A stretch of DNA of 64,000 bases from AC-32 sp963717725 (lineage in GTDB: Bacteria > Actinomycetota > Thermoleophilia > Gaiellales > Gaiellaceae). Positions within the stretch are counted from its first letter, which is position 1; each line of letters starts with the position of its first letter. A program made the translations under genes and the position numbers. Below, piece after piece: positions 45,607 through 55,851 of this stretch. The stretch covers positions 1 through 64,000 of the forward strand of contig CAVQWS010000018.1 in assembly GCA_963717725.1 (NCBI GenBank). Reading direction: 5' to 3'. The notes beneath the pieces were generated by a model, which saw only the letters and a list, made by a program, of their open reading frames with translations, made no database searches and was not told the DNA's origin.

Positions 45607-47790
45607 CTAGACCACGTCGCTCAACTGCGGCAGCGACGACGCGTCAACCAGCACCCGTCGAGGCTTCGAGCCTTCGTAACCCGAGATGATGCCCCGGCGC
45701 TCGAGCATGTCGATCAGGCGGCCGGCACGGGTGTAGCCGACGCGCAGGCGCCGTTGCAACAATGAAACCGAAGCGGTCTGGGTCTGGACGACGACCTCGA
45801 TCGCCTTTTCGAGCAACGGATCCTCGTCCGGATCGAAATCCCCGTCCGCGTCCGCGCCCTCTTCACGTCCGGCCTCGGGCGCCTCCAGCAGCGACTCGTC
45901 CAGCTCCTGGGCGCGCTGGGCGCGGCACTGCTCGACGATCAGGGCGATCTCCTCCTCGGTCACGAACGCGCCCTGGACGCGCTGCAGGCGCGAGGTGCCG
46001 AGGGGCTTGAAGAGCATGTCGCCCTGGCCGAGCAGGCTCTCGGCACCGGCCTGGTCGAGGATCACGCGCGAGTCGGTCTGGCTCGAGACCGCAAAGGCGA
46101 TCCGGCTGGGCACGTTCGCCTTGATCATCCCGGTGATCACGTCCACCGAGGGCCGCTGAGTCGCGAGCACGAGGTGGATCCCGACCGCGCGGGACTTCTG
46201 CGCGAGCCGGATGACGGCGTCCTCGACCTCCTGCGGCGAGATCATCATCAGGTCGGCGAGCTCGTCGATCACGACGAGCAGGTACGGCAGCTGGGGTTCG
46301 CCGCGCGAGCGCAGCGCCCGGTTCGCCTCGGCGAGGCTGCGGGCGCGCACGGCAGAGAGGCGCTCGTAGCGGCGCTCCATCTCGGCGACGACGTTGCGCA
46401 ACACCGAGGCGGCCTCCTTCGGGCTCGAGACGACCGGCGTCAGCAGGTGCGGGATCGACTCGTAGTAGTTGAGCTCGATCCGCTTCGGGTCGATCAGGAT
46501 CATCCGCACGTCGTCGGGCGTGGAGCGCAGCAGCACGGAGGTCAGGATCGTGTTGATGCAGCCGGACTTCCCCGAGCCCGTGGTGCCGGCGATCAGAATG
46601 TGCGGCATGCGCGCGAGATCGGTCCAGACGGACTGGCCGGAGATGTCCTTGCCGAGCCAGACCGAGAGCGGGCTCGAGGTGGCTGGCAGGTCGTCGTAGA
46701 TGTCGCCGAGCGTGACGAGGTTCGGGCTCGTGTTCGGCAGCTCGACCCCGACGGCCTGCTTGCCCGGGATCGGCGCGAGGATGCGGATCTCCGTGGTCGC
46801 CAGCGCATAGGAGAGGTCGTCCTTCAGGCCCGCGACCTTGGAGACCTTCGTTCCCGGCGCGAGCTGGAGCTCGTAGCGCGTCACGCGCGGGCCCGAAATC
46901 TGGCCGATCACGGTCGCGTCGACGCCGAAGTTGGCGAGCGTCTGGACGAGCGCCTCGGCCACGCGGGCGGCGTGGTCGGCATCAGGCCCGGTGCCTGGAG
47001 CGGAGCGGCGCAGGAGCGCGCGGTCCGGTAGCCGGTACTCGGCCTGCGGCTCGACCGTGACGTCGAAGAGGCTCTCCTGATCGGGCTCGTCCTCCTGCGG
47101 GAACGACGGCGGGCCTTCGGAGACAAGCTCCGGAAACTCGTTCACCACGTCCACCGGCGGTGCGAGCGGAGCCAGCGGAGCCAGCGGCGCGAGAGGCGTG
47201 GCGCCCTCGAGCACCTGGAGCCGCGGCTCGGGCCGGCGCGGCGGGATCGTTTTGCGTGCCGCGCGGTGCACGGCACGGCCGGAGGAGCGGAGCATGGCGC
47301 CGGCTGACGCTCCGGTCACGAGCAGCGCGCCAGCGAGGAGGGTCAGGATCCCGGCGATCGCCACTCCGGTCGAGCCGATCGCCAGCGCGAGCCCGCCGCC
47401 GAGCAGCGTGCCCACGTAGCCGCCCTCGTCCTTGCCGAGCGTGATCATTAGGCCGCAGGCGAGCACGAACAGCCCGGTCCGGAACGGGCGCACGTCGACG
47501 AGGTCGCTGCGCGTGACCATCAGCGCGCCCACGATCGCGAGCGCGGCCGGCAGGCCGAGCGTCGCGCTACCGATCAGCGCGTCGAGCCCCTCGCCGATCC
47601 AGAGCCCGACGTAGCCGCCGTTCCAGTCGGCCCAGACGACGAAGCCGAGGAAGACTCCCAGCGCGAGCAGGGCGAGCCCGACCAGCTCGGGGTGCTGGTG
47701 CCCCTCGGCCTTCTTCGCCCCTCGCTTCCGGCGTTTCACGCGCGAGGGCACGCGCGGCCTGAGGGTGCGCTTTTTGCGACGGCGCGCCAT
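45607..47790 (-). CDS. ftsK: DNA translocase FtsK/SpoIIIE
   Basis: FtsK pumps chromosomal DNA through the division septum. The 727-residue protein has a very basic N-terminus, four to five membrane helices (about 34-190), a short linker with LAP repeats (PLAPLAPLAPLAP near 210), the alpha-beta motor with Walker A GTTGSGKS and Walker B LLVVIDELADLM, and the gamma winged helix at the C-terminus (VSLLQRRLRVGYTRAGRLIDMLE), which reads KOPS-like sequences. The linker is much shorter than in E. coli, as in SpoIIIE. Confidence 0.95.
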   Translation of the reverse strand: MARRRKKRTLRPRVPSRVKRRKRGAKKAEGHQHPELVGLALLALGVFLGFVVWADWNGGYVGLWIGEGLDALIGSATLGLPAALAIVGALMVTRSDLVDVRPFRTGLFVLACGLMITLGKDEGGYVGTLLGGGLALAIGSTGVAIAGILTLLAGALLVTGASAGAMLRSSGRAVHRAARKTIPPRRPEPRLQVLEGATPLAPLAPLAPLAPPVDVVNEFPELVSEGPPSFPQEDEPDQESLFDVTVEPQAEYRLPDRALLRRSAPGTGPDADHAARVAEALVQTLANFGVDATVIGQISGPRVTRYELQLAPGTKVSKVAGLKDDLSYALATTEIRILAPIPGKQAVGVELPNTSPNLVTLGDIYDDLPATSSPLSVWLGKDISGQSVWTDLARMPHILIAGTTGSGKSGCINTILTSVLLRSTPDDVRMILIDPKRIELNYYESIPHLLTPVVSSPKEAASVLRNVVAEMERRYERLSAVRARSLAEANRALRSRGEPQLPYLLVVIDELADLMMISPQEVEDAVIRLAQKSRAVGIHLVLATQRPSVDVITGMIKANVPSRIAFAVSSQTDSRVILDQAGAESLLGQGDMLFKPLGTSRLQRVQGAFVTEEEIALIVEQCRAQRAQELDESLLEAPEAGREEGADADGDFDPDEDPLLEKAIEVVVQTQTASVSLLQRRLRVGYTRAGRLIDMLERRGIISGYEGSKPRRVLVDASSLPQLSDVV

Positions 47791-47829
47791 CGTCGGTGCT
47801 GCTTCGCCGCGCCGCGGCGCTTCCCTTTG

Positions 47830-48234
47830 CTACCGGCGCTTCTTCAGCTTTGCCGCCTGGCGGCGCTGCTGGCGATTCATCGGCTCGGGAATCGCGCCCT
47901 CCTCGCCGGCTGCCTCGATCCAGGCGCGTCGCTCGGAAGCGCTCAGGCGGGACATGGCCGCCTGCGCCTTCTGCGGGTCGTGCTGGACGCCGCTGCGCTC
48001 GAGCTTCGCGATCGCGCTGGCGAGCTCCGGGTTCTTGCGCTCCAGGTTGGCCTTCGACGCCTTCTGCAGCCAGCGCTTGAGGAACGGCACCTTCATCAGC
48101 GCCATTGCCATCGGGCGCACGTAGCGGCCACCCTGTACGCGCGCGAGCAGGTTCAGCGCGATCAGCAGGATCAGCAGCCCGACCAGGATGTAGACCGGGA
48201 TCAGCAGGGTGACGATGTCTCCGAACATGGGCAC
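47830..48234 (-). CDS. Single-helix membrane protein, unknown
   Basis: The 134-residue protein has one N-terminal helix (about 8-30) and a basic, helical cytosolic part with MALMKVPFLKRWLQKA and a final QRRQAAKLKKRR. It starts at a GTG next to the nucleoside hydrolase stop, or at an ATG six bases on. Similar small proteins are common beside ftsK in this group, but no function is known to me. Confidence 0.6.
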   Translation of the reverse strand: MPMFGDIVTLLIPVYILVGLLILLIALNLLARVQGGRYVRPMAMALMKVPFLKRWLQKASKANLERKNPELASAIAKLERSGVQHDPQKAQAAMSRLSASERRAWIEAAGEEGAIPEPMNRQQRRQAAKLKKRR

Positions 48235-49146
48235 TTAGCCTAACCGGGCGAGCCGCTGTAACAGCAGGTCGACAAACCGTTCCGCGTCGATCCCGACGGC
48301 GACGTTCGCGGTCGGCTCGAGGCCGGTGCGGCGCCAGAGGTCGACGACCGTGCGGCCCCGGCAGAGTTCCGACTCGGTGTCGATCCGAACGTTCAGCCGC
48401 TCGAGCTCCAGCAGCCCCGGGTCGATCACGTGCGCGACCGCGACCGCATCGTGGATCGGCGAGCCGTCCCAGCCGTAGACCGAGCGATGGTAGCCGCCGT
48501 AGAACTCGAGCAGCTCGGCCACGACCGCGCCGATGCGACCGGCCTCCCGCAGCTGCGAGGCGTGCGCCGGCGTCACGAGCGCGCGGTGGGTGACGTCGAG
48601 GCCGACCATCGTCACGTCCAGCCCGCTAGTGAAGACGCGCCGTGCCGCCTCGGGGTCGGCCCAGATGTTGAACTCTGCCGCGGGCGTGACGTTGCCCTCG
48701 GCGATCGCGCCGCCCATCAGCACGATCCGCTCCGGCTTCGCCTCCGGGTGACGGGCCAGCAGGAGCGCGACGTTCGTGAGCGGGCCGGTGGCGACGAGCG
48801 TCGCGCCGTCGACCCGCTCGGCCAGGAAGTCGACGGCGTGCTGGGGCGAGGGATCGACGTGCGGCGGCGGCAGGTCGGGGCCGTCGAGGCCGGTGTCGCC
48901 GTGGACGTCGGCCGCGACGCGCGGCTCGCGCAAGAGCGGCCGGCCCGCGCCCGCAGCGACCGGGATCTTCGCGCGGCCTGCGAGCTCGAGCACGCGGATC
49001 GCGTTGGCGGTCGTCTTCTCGAGCGTCTGGTTGCCGGCGACGGTCGTCACGCCGCGTAGCTCGAGCTCGTCGCTACCGAGCGCGAGCAGCAGCGCGATCG
49101 CGTCGTCATGCCCGGGGTCGCAGTCGAGCAGGATCGGGATGCTCAT
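48235..49146 (-). CDS. Inosine/uridine-preferring nucleoside hydrolase
   Basis: It hydrolyses nucleosides to base and ribose. The calcium-binding N-terminus LLDCDPGHDDAIAL is the family signature. MGGAIAEGNVTPAAEFNIWADPEAA and the C-terminal HDAVAVAHVIDP follow. Length is 303. It overlaps rbsK by four bases, so released ribose can be phosphorylated directly. Confidence 0.93.
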   Translation of the reverse strand: MSIPILLDCDPGHDDAIALLLALGSDELELRGVTTVAGNQTLEKTTANAIRVLELAGRAKIPVAAGAGRPLLREPRVAADVHGDTGLDGPDLPPPHVDPSPQHAVDFLAERVDGATLVATGPLTNVALLLARHPEAKPERIVLMGGAIAEGNVTPAAEFNIWADPEAARRVFTSGLDVTMVGLDVTHRALVTPAHASQLREAGRIGAVVAELLEFYGGYHRSVYGWDGSPIHDAVAVAHVIDPGLLELERLNVRIDTESELCRGRTVVDLWRRTGLEPTANVAVGIDAERFVDLLLQRLARLG

Positions 49147-49958
49147 GACCCGAACATTGCATCGACCTCCGCCGCGGTCGGCAGCGACGGCTGCGCGCCA
49201 GGGCGTGACGCTGCGATCGCGCCCGCGGCGCAGGCACGGCGGAGCGCCTCCTCGCGGTCTCGCTCTTCGAGCAGCGACACGACTAGGCAGGCGGTGAACG
49301 CGTCGCCGGCGGCCGTGCCGTCGACCGCGTCGACACGCGGAGCGGCGGCACGAACGACCTCCTGCCCGTTCTCGATCAGCACCGCGCCTTCCTCGCCCAG
49401 CGTCAGCGCCAGCAGGCTCGGGGTCTCCGGCAGCGAGTCCAGCTCGTAGCGGTTGACAACCACGAGCTCGGCCGCCTGCACGACCGCGGCCGGTAGCGGC
49501 CGCGCCGGCGCCGCATTGAGGAAGAAGCGTTCAGCGCTCTCGGCGGCCGAGATCACCGTGTCGTCGGCGATCTCCAGCTGGGCCAGCACGTTGCCGCCGG
49601 TTTCCACGCGTCCGACTTGCGCGTTCGCGCCCGGTGCGACCACGATCACGTTCTCGCCCTCGGCGTCGACGAGGATCACCGCCACGCCGGTCGCCTCGCC
49701 GAGACCGAGCTGGAAGTCGACGCCGGCTTTCCGCAGCCCGGCGAGCGCCTCGTCGGCGAAGGCGTCCTCGCCGACCGCGCCCACGAAGCTGACGCTCGCC
49801 CCGAGGCGAGCGGCCGCAACCGCCTGGTTGGCACCCTTGCCGCCCGGATAGCGGGCGAAGGTCGCGTCGGTCAGCGTCTCACCCACCCGCGGCAGCCGCT
49901 CGGAGCGCGCGACCAGGTCCACATTGACCGAGCCGACGACAGTCAGCTCAGGCGGCAA
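49143..49958 (-). CDS. rbsK: Ribokinase
   Basis: This PfkB-family kinase phosphorylates D-ribose. Motifs are GGKGANQAVAAARLG near residues 38-52 and DGTAAGDAFTACLV near 212-225, containing the catalytic Asp. Length is 271, slightly short. The start appears to be TTG at 49958, because no ATG or GTG precedes the conserved SVNVDLVAR. The upstream gene's stop is 11 bases inside. Confidence 0.9.
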   Translation of the reverse strand: MPPELTVVGSVNVDLVARSERLPRVGETLTDATFARYPGGKGANQAVAAARLGASVSFVGAVGEDAFADEALAGLRKAGVDFQLGLGEATGVAVILVDAEGENVIVVAPGANAQVGRVETGGNVLAQLEIADDTVISAAESAERFFLNAAPARPLPAAVVQAAELVVVNRYELDSLPETPSLLALTLGEEGAVLIENGQEVVRAAAPRVDAVDGTAAGDAFTACLVVSLLEERDREEALRRACAAGAIAASRPGAQPSLPTAAEVDAMFGS

Positions 49959-50502
49959 GCGCGCGCAGGTCGTCCACGGCCCGGCCGAGCAGGTTCTCGC
50001 GCAGGTCGAACAGGCCGGCCCAGAGCGAGGAGCGGTCGGGCGCCGACCGGATCCGGGCCGCGTCGTCGAGGCCGGCGAGCGCCCGCAGGAAGACGGCGAG
50101 CTCGAGGTAGGCCTGGGCGACCCGAACCGACGAGCAGCGCACGCCCGCGCGATGCAGCACCGGCGCCCACTCGATCAGCTCGGCCGCGCCGGGCGCGCCG
50201 TACCAGGAGCGGCCCTCGGCGCGCTCGGGCTCGAGCTCGAGCAGGTACTGCCCGAGCGGGCTTTCGAGTCCGGCAAGCGCCGTCTCCGCGCGATCGGCCG
50301 CGCGCCGCAGCGCCGCCTGCCGCCCACCCGGAGTCGAGGGAGCGGCGTCGCCGCGGCCCCAGCGCTCCAGCAGCCGGCAGAAGGCGAGCGAGGCGACCGA
50401 GGCCGCGTTCAGCTGCCGGATCAGCCGGTCGGCGGTGACCGGCTCCGCCGCGTTGTCGATCAGCACGTCGGCCCAGCCCGGCTCCGCCCGGAGGGTGCTC
50501 AT
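49948..50502 (-). CDS. Helical protein of unknown function in the rnj operon
   Basis: The 184-residue protein starts at ATG 50502, overlapping the rnj stop by four bases, and ends inside the rbsK start. It is almost fully helical and Ala/Leu/Arg-rich, with a central GQYLLELEPERAEGRSWYG. No membrane segment or metal site is seen and no family is recognised. Confidence 0.6.
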   Translation of the reverse strand: MSTLRAEPGWADVLIDNAAEPVTADRLIRQLNAASVASLAFCRLLERWGRGDAAPSTPGGRQAALRRAADRAETALAGLESPLGQYLLELEPERAEGRSWYGAPGAAELIEWAPVLHRAGVRCSSVRVAQAYLELAVFLRALAGLDDAARIRSAPDRSSLWAGLFDLRENLLGRAVDDLRALAA

Positions 50503-52157
50503 ACCTCGACCACGACCGGGAGGATCATCGGCCGCCGCTTCGTGCGGTCGTAGATCAGCTGGCCGAGCCCGTCGTGCAGGTGCTCCTGCAGCAGCTTGAT
50601 CTCGCTGACGTTGTCCCTGACGAGCTCGTCGAGCACCCGCTGGGCTTCCTCGCGCATCTCCTCGAGCAGCGGCTCGCCCGGCTCGGCGAACCCGCGCGCG
50701 ATCAGCTCCGGCTTGCCGGCGACCGAGCCGTTGCTCCCGCCGAGCGTGGCGACCACGATCAGCACACCGTCCTCGGACAGGTGCCGCCGGTCGCGCAGCG
50801 CAACGTCCTGTACGTCGCCGACGCCGAGGCCGTCTACGAAGGTCACGCCGGCCTCGATCTGCCCGGTCAGGTACGCGCCGGACTCGTCGAGCTCGACCAC
50901 GGAGCCGTTCTCGGCGAGCACGATCCGGTTCTCGGGTACGCCGCTCTCGACCGCCAGACGCGCATGGGCAGCCAGCATGCGGAACTCGCCGTGCACGGGC
51001 ATGACCGACTTCGGCCGCACGAGCCCGAGCATCGTCCGCAGCTCCTCGGCGTGCCCGTGGCCGGAGACGTGCACCGGCGCGATCTCCTGGTGCAGGACCT
51101 CGGCGCCGTTCTTGGCCAGCTGGTTGATCGCGTCGTGGACGGCCAGCTCGTTTCCGGGCACCGGCTTGGCCGAGATGATCACCGTGTCGCCGGCTTCGAC
51201 CGAGACGTCGCGATGGTCGCCGTAGGCGATCCGCACGAGCGCCGAGAGCGGCTCGCCCTGGCTGCCGGTGCAAAGGATCAGCACGTCGCCGCGCGCGTAG
51301 TCGTCCAGCTCCTTCGGCTGGATCAGCGCGTCGTCCGGGACGTCGATGTAGCCGAGGTTCCGCGCGATGTTGATGTTCTTGCGCATCGAGCGCCCGACGA
51401 CGCAGACCTTGCGGCCAGCTTCGATCGCCACGTCGGCGGCCTGTTGCATGCGATGGACGTTGGAGGCGAAGGAGGCGACCAGGATCCTGCCGGTGCGCAT
51501 GGGGATCAGCTGGCGGAAGGCCTCGCCGACGAGCCGTTCGGAGCCGGTCACGCCCGGGCGCTCGGCATTCGTCGAGTCGCCGAGGAAGAGGTCGACCCCG
51601 CGATTGCCGAGCTCCGCCAGCCGGCCCACGTCTGTGCGCAGCCCGTCGACGGGCGTGTGGTCGAGCTTGTAGTCGCCGGTGTGCAGGATCCGGCCGCCGG
51701 GCGTGTCGAGCACGATCGCGACCGCGTCCGGGATCGAGTGCGCCACGCGGATGAACTCCGCCTTGAATGGCCCGAGCTCGACCGGCTCGCCTTCGGGATC
51801 GGCCTCGCGCAGCTCCGTCGAGCGCAGCAGGCCGTGCTCGTCGAGCTTCGACTTGATCAGCCCGAGCGTCAGCCGAGTCGCCCAGACCTCCTGGACGCGC
51901 GCCTCGCGCAGCAGGTACGGGAGCGCGCCGACATGGTCCTCGTGGCCGTGCGTCAGCAGCACCGCGCGCACCGGCTTGTCGCGGTCGACGAGGTACGAGA
52001 AGTCGGGCAGGATCAGGTCGACGCCAAGGTGCTCGTCGCGCGGAAACGCGAGCCCGGCGTCGATCACGATCGCCTCGCCGTCGGCCTCGATCACGGTCAT
52101 GTTCTTGCCCACTTCGCCGAGGCCGCCGAGCGGGATGATCTTGGTGCTTCCGGGCAT
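50499..52157 (-). CDS. rnj: Ribonuclease J
   Basis: RNase J is a metallo-beta-lactamase ribonuclease with 5' exo- and endonuclease activity. The zinc motif LTHGHEDHVGALPYLL, further ligands in HSIPDA and HTGDYKLD, and the beta-CASP domain with VSGHGHAEELRTML are present. Length is 552. It is directly downstream of the divergent HD gene's promoter region and before ftsK, in the order dapA-rnj-ftsK usual in Actinobacteria. Confidence 0.95.
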   Translation of the reverse strand: MPGSTKIIPLGGLGEVGKNMTVIEADGEAIVIDAGLAFPRDEHLGVDLILPDFSYLVDRDKPVRAVLLTHGHEDHVGALPYLLREARVQEVWATRLTLGLIKSKLDEHGLLRSTELREADPEGEPVELGPFKAEFIRVAHSIPDAVAIVLDTPGGRILHTGDYKLDHTPVDGLRTDVGRLAELGNRGVDLFLGDSTNAERPGVTGSERLVGEAFRQLIPMRTGRILVASFASNVHRMQQAADVAIEAGRKVCVVGRSMRKNINIARNLGYIDVPDDALIQPKELDDYARGDVLILCTGSQGEPLSALVRIAYGDHRDVSVEAGDTVIISAKPVPGNELAVHDAINQLAKNGAEVLHQEIAPVHVSGHGHAEELRTMLGLVRPKSVMPVHGEFRMLAAHARLAVESGVPENRIVLAENGSVVELDESGAYLTGQIEAGVTFVDGLGVGDVQDVALRDRRHLSEDGVLIVVATLGGSNGSVAGKPELIARGFAEPGEPLLEEMREEAQRVLDELVRDNVSEIKLLQEHLHDGLGQLIYDRTKRRPMILPVVVEV

Positions 52158-52217
52158 CGACCCAGTGTAGGCCAGTACGGAGGTCTAACGGGTTCACGCG
52201 TGGAACCCGATAGACGC

Positions 52218-54108
52218 ATGGTGCGGCTATCCGTCCTCGCTTACGCGACCGTCGCGGCCGGTCTCGGTGTCACCGTGGCCGGAGCGATCGCTGCTGCCGG
52301 CCGCCCGCTGACCGCGCTGGCGCTGTTCGGCGCGGCCGCGCTCGCCGCCGAGCTGCTCGAGGAGCCTGAGAGCGCCCGCATCCGCGAGCCCCTCGGCCCG
52401 GGAGTCTTCCGCGTCGCCTCGGGCGTCGACCTGGCGGCCGTGATCGTGCTCGGGCCCTGGCGCGGCGCGCTCGTCGCCGGCACGGCGGCGCTGCTCGCCC
52501 GGGTCGTGCGCGGCACGTGGCGGCAGGCGGCCTTCCAGGCGTCGGCCTATCGCGCTTGCGTCGGTCGCCGCCGGCTACGCCTTCGCGCTCGGCGGCGGAC
52601 ACGCAGGACACCTGACGCTGCCCGACGACCTCGTGCCCCTGACCGCGCTGGCGCTCGCCTACCTGCTCGTCTCGCGTCTGCTGCTGCAGGTCGTCGGCGG
52701 GCTCGAGGTGCTGCAGCCCGACTTCGCCGCCGCGGCCGCCGAGGCGGGGCTCGGCGCGATTCTGGCCCTCTTCGCCCTCGGCCACCCGTGGAACGTGATC
52801 GCGGTCGTGCCGGTCGCGCTGGCCGTCAACCAGGCCCACGCGCGCGTGCGGCGCTCACGCCAGGAGACGCTCCATGCGCTCGAAACGTTCGCGAACATCG
52901 TCGACGAGCGCGAACCCTCGACCTACCGCCACTCGATCCGCGTGGCCGGCTACGTCGACTCGCTCGCCCGCGCGCTCGGGCTCCCCTACTCCGACATCGA
53001 CCGCCTGCGCTGGGCCGCGCGCCTGCACGACCTCGGCAAGGTCGCGGTCGACGCGGCTGTCCTGAGCAAGCCCGGCAAGCTCCGGCCGAACGAGTGGAGC
53101 ACGGTCTGGCGAGCGCCCCGCCTCTCGGCTCGCCTGCTGCGCCGGTTCGAGGTCTCGGCCTCCGAGGCCCGAGCGGTCGAGTACCACCGCGAGCGCTACG
53201 ACGGCCGCGGGTACTACGGAATCCCCACGGCCGATCAGCCGCTCGCCGCGCAGTTCCTCGTCGTCGCCGACAGCTTCGACGCAATGACCAGCGACCGGCC
53301 CTACCGCGCAGGCCTCAGCACCGACGAGGCCCTGGCGGAGATCGAGCGCAACATCGGCACACAGTTCCATCCGACGGTGGCGAAGGCGTTCGTCGCGCTG
53401 CAGCGCGGCCAGGATCCGTTCTCCGCACTGACGGCGGAGGAGCGCGAGGAGATTCGCAGCGCGTCCACCCCGTACCGCATCCCGGAGATCCGCGGCGCGC
53501 GGCGCCTGCGAGAGCGGCCGGATCTCGTGGCGCTCGCCGGCGTGATCGGGGCGCTCGGAGGCGTCGGGCTCGATCAGGTCTGGCTGATCGGAGCGGGGCT
53601 CGCGGCGGCAGTGGTGGGTTTCGTGCTCCAGGTCTGGGTGCGGCTGCGCGCCAATCGGCTCGCGCGTGCGCTGGCGGCCGCGCTGGCGGCCGGGAATCGT
53701 CCGCGTGTCTTCGAGGCGCTCGAGCACCTGCTGCGGGAGACGGCGCGAAGCGACTGGGTCGCGCTCGTTCACTGGCAGGAGGACGGCCTCGGCGGCGAGA
53801 TCGAGCTCGCGCACGGCGAGGGCCCGCCCGAGATCGCGCTCATGAGCTGGCTCGTGCGCGAGGCCGAGTCGCGTGACGACCTGCTGGTCACGGCGGCACA
53901 CGAGCTCGGCGGTGACGGGGTCTACGTCGCACTTCCTCTGCGCCGTGAGAACAGCGCCCTGACCGGCTTCCTCGTCCTGCGCAGCCCGAGCGCGTTGCGG
54001 CGCCATGTCGCCACGGCGCTCAACTCGTCGCTCGACGCAATCGGTCTAGCGCTCGCGCCTCGCCCCGCCGAGGCGGCGCCCGTGGAGATCACGGCCGCGA
54101 CCGGGTAA
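52218..54108 (+). CDS. Membrane HD-GYP-like protein, degenerate and frameshifted
   Basis: An N-terminal part from ATG 52218 has helices (VLAYATVAAGLGVTVAGAI, LTALALFGAAALAAELL and more). At about 52549-52558 the frame changes; the second frame continues with ASVAAGYAFALGGG and further helices, then an HD domain (HDLGKVAVDAAVLSKPGKL). The GYP part reads HRERYDGRGYYG instead of HHExxDGxGYP, so one metal ligand and the Pro are replaced. Two more helices and a C-terminal GAF-like region follow. Phosphodiesterase activity on c-di-GMP is doubtful; a sensing role is possible. It abuts the convergent dapA gene. Confidence 0.7.
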
Positions 54109-54987
54109 CTAGGCGACGCGCTCGAGCAGGCGGAGCCGCTCGAGGCAGGAGCGGATCAGCGCGACCTCGTCCTCGCTCGCCTCGACGAGCGGCAGCCGCA
54201 CGCCGCCGACGTCGTGTCCGAGCAGGTTGAGCGCGGCCTTGATCTGGATCGGCCCGGTGACGACGCCGATCAGCTCGTAGGCGGCGGCGAGCTCGTCGTC
54301 CAGCTGTCGCGCCGACTCGACGTCGCCCGCGCGGAAGCGCTGGACCATTTCCTTCACCTGCGGGCCGACCACGTGGGTGTGCACGCAGACACCGCCGAGC
54401 CCGCCGAGCTCGACGAAGGGCAGGACGAGATTGTCGTCGCCGGCGTAGAGGTCGAGCCCGAGCTCGACGATGTGCCGGGCCTGGTCGAGGTCGGCGTTCG
54501 ACTGCTTGACCGCCTTGACGTTCGGGATCTGCGGCGAGCCGGTCATCGTCTCCGGCTCGATGTTGATCACGCAGCGGCCAGGGATGTTGTAGGCGATCAC
54601 CGGCAGGTCGGTGGCGGCGGCGACCGCCTGGAAGTGCGCCGCGATCCCGCGCTGCGGCGGCTTGTTGTAGTAGGGCGTGACGACCAGCACGGCATGCGCG
54701 CCGGCCTCCTGCGCCTGCTCGGTCAGCTCGATCGAGTGCGCGGTGGAGTTCGTGCCGGTGCCGGCGACGACCGTGGCGCGGTCGCCGATCGCCTCCAGCG
54801 CCGCGCGGATCAGCGCGACCCGCTCGTCTTCGCTGAGGGTGGACGCCTCGCCCGTCGTGCCGTTGACGACGACACCGTCCGAGCCGTTGTCCACGAGAAA
54901 CGCGCACAGCTCCTGGTAGCCGTCGAGGTTCACGCTCCCGTCCGCATTGAACGGCGTCACGGTCGCGGTGAGCACCTCGCCGAGCAT
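54109..54987 (-). CDS. dapA: 4-hydroxy-tetrahydrodipicolinate synthase
   Basis: DapA condenses pyruvate and aspartate semialdehyde, the first step of the diaminopimelate branch. TATVTPF, NGTTGEASTLSEDE, VVTPYYNKPPQ, YNIPGR and the Schiff-base lysine in VKAVKQSNADLDQ are all present. The ATG at 54987 is chosen because MLGEVLTATVTPF is the conserved start. Length is 292. The adjacent dapB, and dapL and dapF at 23-26 kb, complete the route. Confidence 0.95.
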   Translation of the reverse strand: MLGEVLTATVTPFNADGSVNLDGYQELCAFLVDNGSDGVVVNGTTGEASTLSEDERVALIRAALEAIGDRATVVAGTGTNSTAHSIELTEQAQEAGAHAVLVVTPYYNKPPQRGIAAHFQAVAAATDLPVIAYNIPGRCVINIEPETMTGSPQIPNVKAVKQSNADLDQARHIVELGLDLYAGDDNLVLPFVELGGLGGVCVHTHVVGPQVKEMVQRFRAGDVESARQLDDELAAAYELIGVVTGPIQIKAALNLLGHDVGGVRLPLVEASEDEVALIRSCLERLRLLERVA

Positions 54988-55050
54988 GCGGTGATTGTAC
55001 GCGGTCACCGGCCCGGCCCCTCCCGCCGCCGCGTGACCATGCCTAGCGGC

Positions 55051-55851
55051 CTACCGCCTTCTCTTGACCGTGACCACGAACGTAGTCCGCCCGGTATTCC
55101 CGCTCGAGTCCGTAGCCTCGCAGGTCACCTTCGTCCGGCCGATCCGGAAGCGGCTGCCGGATCTCGGGGTGCACCTAGCAACCGGGACCACCACGTCCCT
55201 GTCGTCGTGTGCGGTGACGGTGAAGCGCACGCGGCCCGTCTTGGCGCCCTTCGCTGCTCGCACCGTCTTGTTCGTCGCACCGGTGAATCTCGGTTGGGTC
55301 GTGTCGAAATCGAGCCCCGGCACGATGAGGGTTCCCGTCCACGTCTCGGGTCCTTTGCGCCCGGCATACCCCTCTTCTCCGAGGTTCCGCTCGACCGTAC
55401 CGCTCCCCGATGCCCCCGCGTAGATCCCGGTGCCGCCGGTGATGCTGTAGGCCTGCGTCTCGTTGTAAATCCCCTGCTGGGCCATGCACGCGCCCTCGGC
55501 GAGCGTGAAGTGGATCTCTCCCTTCCCCGCTACGACGAAGCGGTTCGAGGAGGCGAGAGCCGTGCCGTCGCTTTGTGCACATGCCGGCGGCCCGAGGCCG
55601 ACCGGGAACTCGTACTTCTCGGTCACAGCTCCAAGCCCGGGGACGAGGCCCGAGCCAGTGCGCGCTGCGCACTCGTCTCCCGGCGCCGGCTGCGAACAGG
55701 CACCGTTCATCGAGGTCAGGCTCAGCTTTGCCCTAAGGGCGAGGTCACTGGTCGCCGACGTGGCAGTCGCGGTCGTTATTTGTGTTCCCGCGCCTGCGGC
55801 TACAACCGTCATCGCGACGGCGAGCGCCTTCCAGACGTGATGCCTCACCAT
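55051..55851 (-). CDS. Secreted protein with C-terminal HYR-like domain
   Basis: ATG 55851 follows GGAGG by five bases. The 266-residue product has a signal peptide (about 1-34), a beta-rich middle part with a dirigent/allene-oxide-cyclase-like stretch (QAYSITGGTGIYAGASGSGTVE) and a C-terminal Ig-like HYR domain (about 190-266) with VARCTPRSGSRFRIGRTKV and CEATDSSGNTG. Likely extracellular. It interrupts the usual dapB-dapA pair. Confidence 0.7.
   Translation of the reverse strand: MVRHHVWKALAVAMTVVAAGAGTQITTATATSATSDLALRAKLSLTSMNGACSQPAPGDECAARTGSGLVPGLGAVTEKYEFPVGLGPPACAQSDGTALASSNRFVVAGKGEIHFTLAEGACMAQQGIYNETQAYSITGGTGIYAGASGSGTVERNLGEEGYAGRKGPETWTGTLIVPGLDFDTTQPRFTGATNKTVRAAKGAKTGRVRFTVTAHDDRDVVVPVARCTPRSGSRFRIGRTKVTCEATDSSGNTGRTTFVVTVKRRR

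Noticed and set aside
50574..53876. 1100-codon plus-strand frame over rnj
   Set aside because: The rnj part is antisense; only the portion from 52218 is the true start of the HD-GYP-like gene.
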